From DASRHY01 sp046765875 (GTDB lineage Bacteria; Actinomycetota; Actinomycetes; Propionibacteriales; Kribbellaceae): a DNA stretch of 16,406 bases. The translations under genes and the position numbers were made by a program. How positions within the stretch are numbered: the stretch's first letter is position 1; each line of letters begins with the position of its first letter. This document shows, piece by piece, positions 13,980 to 16,406 of the stretch. The notes beneath the pieces were generated by a model, which worked only from the letters and a program-made list of their open reading frames with translations, made no database searches and was not told the DNA's origin. The stretch covers positions 1-16,406 of the forward strand of contig JBKPSJ010000409.1 of the NCBI GenBank assembly GCA_046765875.1, read 5' to 3'.

Positions 13980-16289
13980 TCAGCCGGCGGCCTTCCGGCG
14001 GGCAGAGGTCGCCTTCTTGGCCGGAGCCTTCTTCGCAGCAGCCTTCTTCGTCGTGGTCCGCTTGGCAGCGGTCGTCGGAGTGGCGGCCGACTTGGCTGCG
14101 ACCTTCTTCGCCGCCGGTTGCCTGGTCCGGCCGGCCGCGGAGACCCTGGCGCTCGGCTTCGCGGCCCGGCCGGCCAGGATCTCCTTCAGGAACTGACCCG
14201 TGTACGACGAGGCGTTGCGCGATACGTCCTCCGGAGCGCCCTCGGCGACCAGCGTGCCACCACGGATACCGCCGTCCGGGCCGAGGTCGATGATCCAGTC
14301 CGCGGTCTTGATCACGTCGAGGTTGTGCTCGATGACCAGGACGGAGTTGCCCTTGTCCACCAGGCTGCTCAGTACGCCGAGCAGCTTGCGGATGTCCTCG
14401 AAGTGCAGACCCGTTGTCGGCTCGTCCAGGACGTACACGGTCCGGCCGGTCGACCGCTTCTGCAGTTCCGATGCGAGCTTGACCCGCTGTGCCTCGCCGC
14501 CGGACAGCGTCGGGGCCGGCTGGCCGAGCCGGACATACCCCAGACCGACCTCGTTCAGTGTGACCAGGTGCCGCGCGATCGCCGGGATCGCGGCGAAGAA
14601 GTTGGCCGCCTCCTCGATCGACATGTCCAGGACGTCCGAGATGGTCTTGCCCTTGTAGTGCACCTCGAGCGTCTCGCGGTTGTACCGGGCGCCGTGGCAC
14701 ACCTCGCACGGGACGTACACGTCCGGGAGGAAGTTCATCTCGATCTTGAGCGTGCCGTCGCCGGAGCAGGCCTCGCAGCGACCGCCCTTGACGTTGAACG
14801 AGAACCGGCCCGGTTGATAGCCGCGGACCTTCGCCTCGGGCGTCTCGGCGAACAGCTTGCGGATGTTGTCGAACACACCTGTGTACGTCGCCGGGTTGGA
14901 CCGAGGAGTCCGGCCGATCGGCGACTGGTCGACGTGGATGACCTTGTCCACGTTCTGCAGGCCGTCGATCTTGGTGTGCCGGCCCGGCACGTCCCGTGCA
15001 CCGTAGATCTGCTTGGCCAGCGACGTGTACAGGATGTCGTTCACCAGGGTCGACTTTCCGGACCCGGACACACCGGTGATCGCGATGAACAACCCGAGCG
15101 GGAACGTGACGTCGATGTCCTTGAGGTTGTGCTCACGGGCGCCGTACACGGTCAGCTCGCGGCCCTCGGTCCGCGGGCGTCGTACCGCCGGGATCGGGAT
15201 CTCGCGGCGGCCCGATATGTACTGACCCGTGAGCGAGTCCGGGTGGTTGCGCAGGTCCTCCACGGTTCCGGACACGACCACCTGGCCGCCATGCTCGCCG
15301 GCGCCCGGACCGATGTCGACCACCCAGTCGGCGTGGTCGATGGTGTCCTCGTCGTGCTCGACGATGATGAGCGTGTTGCCGAGATCCTTGAGCCGGACCA
15401 GTGTGTCGATCAGCCGCCGGTTGTCGCGCTGGTGGAGGCCGATCGAGGGCTCGTCCAGTACGTACAGCACGCCGACAAGGCCGGAGCCGATCTGCGTGGC
15501 CAGCCGGATCCGCTGCGCCTCGCCACCGGACAGCGAGCCCGACGGCCGGTCCAGAGTGAGGTAGTCCAGCCCGACATCGAGCAGGAACCGCAGCCGCTCG
15601 CCGATCTCCTTGGTCACCCGCTCGGCGATCTGCCGCTCCCGCGGGGTCAGGTCGAGGTCGGACAGGAACTCCTTGACCCCGTCGATCGACAGCGCGCTGA
15701 TCTCGGCGATGTTCTTGCCGCCGATCGTGACCGCCAGCGAGATCGGCTTGAGCCGGGCGCCGTTACAGGCCAGGCACGGCACCTCGCGCATGTACCCCTC
15801 GAACCGCTCCCGGCTCATGTCGCTGCCGGCTTCGGCGTGCCGGCGCTCGACGTACGGGATCACGCCCTCGAAGGTCGTGTAGTACGACCGCTCGCGGCCG
15901 TACCGGTTCTTGTACTTCACGTGGACCTGGCGGTCGTGCCCGGTCAGCAGCGACCTCTTCGCCTTGGCCGGCAACTCCGCGAACGGAGTCCTGGTGCTGA
16001 TCTCGAGCTCGTCGGCTAGCGCGGTGAGCAGCCGGTCGAAGTACTGCGAGACGTTCTGCCCGGACCAGGGCTGGATCGCGCCCTCCGCAAGCGACTTCTC
16101 CGGGTCCGGTACGACGAGCTCCGGGTCGACCTCCATCCGGGTCCCCAGGCCGGAACAGGTCGGGCACGCACCGTACGGCGAGTTGAACGAGAACGACCGG
16201 GGCTCCAGTTCGTCGATCTGGAGCGGATGATCGTTCGGGCAGGCCAGCTTCTCGGAGAACCGGCGCTCGCGCTGCCGATCCTTTTGATC
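13980..16289 (-). pseudogene. uvrA: UvrA, excinuclease ABC subunit A: C-terminal three quarters, broken at 5' end by inversion junction
   Basis: UvrA is the damage-sensing ABC ATPase of nucleotide excision repair. About 767 residues are intact here. They start at KDRQRERRFSEKLACPN (E. coli position about 239) and pass the zinc region ending GACPTC, the first signature LSGGEAQRIRL with Walker B VLYVLDEPSIGLHQ, the second Walker A GVSGSGKSTL, the second zinc module (CEAC...CEVC), and the second signature LSGGEAQRVKL with VLDEPTTGLHF. A 64-residue Lys/Ala-rich tail ends the protein. Upstream of about 16289 the frame stays open to a GTG at 16313, but those residues (IVPTVDR) are antisense to UvrA N-terminal codons on the + strand, so that start is not real. 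NBD1 Walker A and about 238 N-terminal residues are missing in this orientation. If the junction is an assembly fault, the true gene is full length. Identity is certain; gene status is open. Confidence 0.9.
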
Positions 16290-16290
16290 C

Positions 16291-16406
16291 CGGTCGACGG
16301 TCGGCACGATCACCGAGGTCTACGACTACCTGCGGCTGCTGTTCGCGCGGGCCGGCCGGCCGCACTGCCCGGAGTGCGGCGAGCCGATCAGCCGGCAGAC
16401 GCCGCA
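16291..16406 (+). pseudogene. uvrA: UvrA N-terminal segment (NBD1, about residues 95-133) in inverted orientation, runs off window
   Basis: The + strand frame from 16291 reads RSTVGTITEVYDYLRLLF, then ARAGRPHCPECGEPISRQTP. This matches the UvrA NBD1 segment just after the conserved NPR (E. coli about 95-133), with an HCPECG zinc-type motif. It is NBD1 and not a copy of NBD2, whose matching segment (SNPATYTGVFDNIRKLF) is present at its normal place on the - strand. There is an in-frame TGA at 16285-16287 just upstream and no start codon, so the piece cannot be expressed by itself. It lies head to head with the main uvrA fragment, with the switch point between about 16283 and 16291. Confidence 0.85.

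Noticed and set aside
13482..16019. 845-codon open frame on the + strand
   Set aside because: It is antisense to the clearly conserved UvrA and Rieske genes. Its length is expected from high-GC codon bias, and the product is His/Arg/Val-rich without a recognisable domain.
16290..16313. GTG start of uvrA at 16313
   Set aside because: These codons are antisense to the inverted UvrA segment and carry no UvrA similarity. UvrA needs about 238 more N-terminal residues, so it is not a genuine start.
16291..16406. Inverted duplicate of the UvrA NBD2 segment
   Set aside because: The piece reads STVGTITEVYDYLRLLF, which is the NBD1 version. The NBD2 version (SNPATYTGVFD) is present once at its normal place.
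1..16406. CRISPR array, insertion sequence, tRNA/rRNA, prophage or toxin-antitoxin system
   Set aside because: I saw no regularly spaced repeats, no transposase or integrase motifs, no cloverleaf and no small paired genes. The window is nearly all conserved housekeeping genes.

Overview
The window is from a high-GC Gram-positive actinobacterium. It carries three proteins that mark the phylum (OpcA, RbpA and the sporulation-type regulator WhiA), uses many GTG starts, and its coding sequence is strongly GC-biased. The gene order resembles the conserved uvrA-uvrC-rapZ-yvcK-whiA-gap-pgk-tpi-secG-rbpA // pgl-opcA block of Streptomyces, Nocardioides and Kribbella-type genomes. A Propionibacteriales/Kribbella-like host is my best guess, from resemblance only.

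Layout. On the + strand, bases 1-2723 hold the 3' end of opcA, then pgl, then a Gfo/Idh/MocA oxidoreductase, joined by overlapping stop/start codons. This is the tail of an oxidative pentose-phosphate operon. Everything from 2713 to about 16289 reads on the - strand. In transcription order that is: a uvrA fragment, a Tat-type Rieske lipoprotein, uvrC-rapZ-yvcK (overlapping codons), whiA, a secreted M4 metalloprotease, gap, pgk-tpiA-secG (1-nt spacing, then a GTGA overlap), and rbpA. The two blocks converge, and the 3' ends of the oxidoreductase and rbpA overlap by 11 bp. No stretch longer than 300 bases lacks a gene. The spaces hold hairpins, ribosome binding sites and a few dyad repeats.

How the genes work together. 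opcA and pgl serve NADPH generation by the pentose-phosphate pathway; gap, pgk and tpiA are the triose stage of glycolysis. uvrA and uvrC are nucleotide excision repair. rapZ, yvcK and whiA are the widespread cell-envelope/central-carbon/division regulatory trio. secG is part of the Sec translocon and rbpA assists RNA polymerase. The M4 protease and the Gfo/Idh enzyme look like lineage-specific insertions into this conserved block.

Most important observation. uvrA is not collinear. Its C-terminal three quarters read on the - strand up to about 16283-16289. From 16291 to the window end, the + strand encodes a different, N-terminal part of UvrA (the NBD1 segment containing STVGTITEVYDYLRLLF). 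The two pieces stand head to head. This is either an intragenic inversion of about 430 bp or a fold-back or assembly chimera at a contig end; the window cannot decide which. Apart from that, I see a largely ordinary conserved region and no convincing undescribed multi-gene system. The remaining findings are small: Lys/Ala-rich tails, dyads and alternative hairpins, a Cys-rich oxidoreductase, and a Rieske lipoprotein beside the repair genes.
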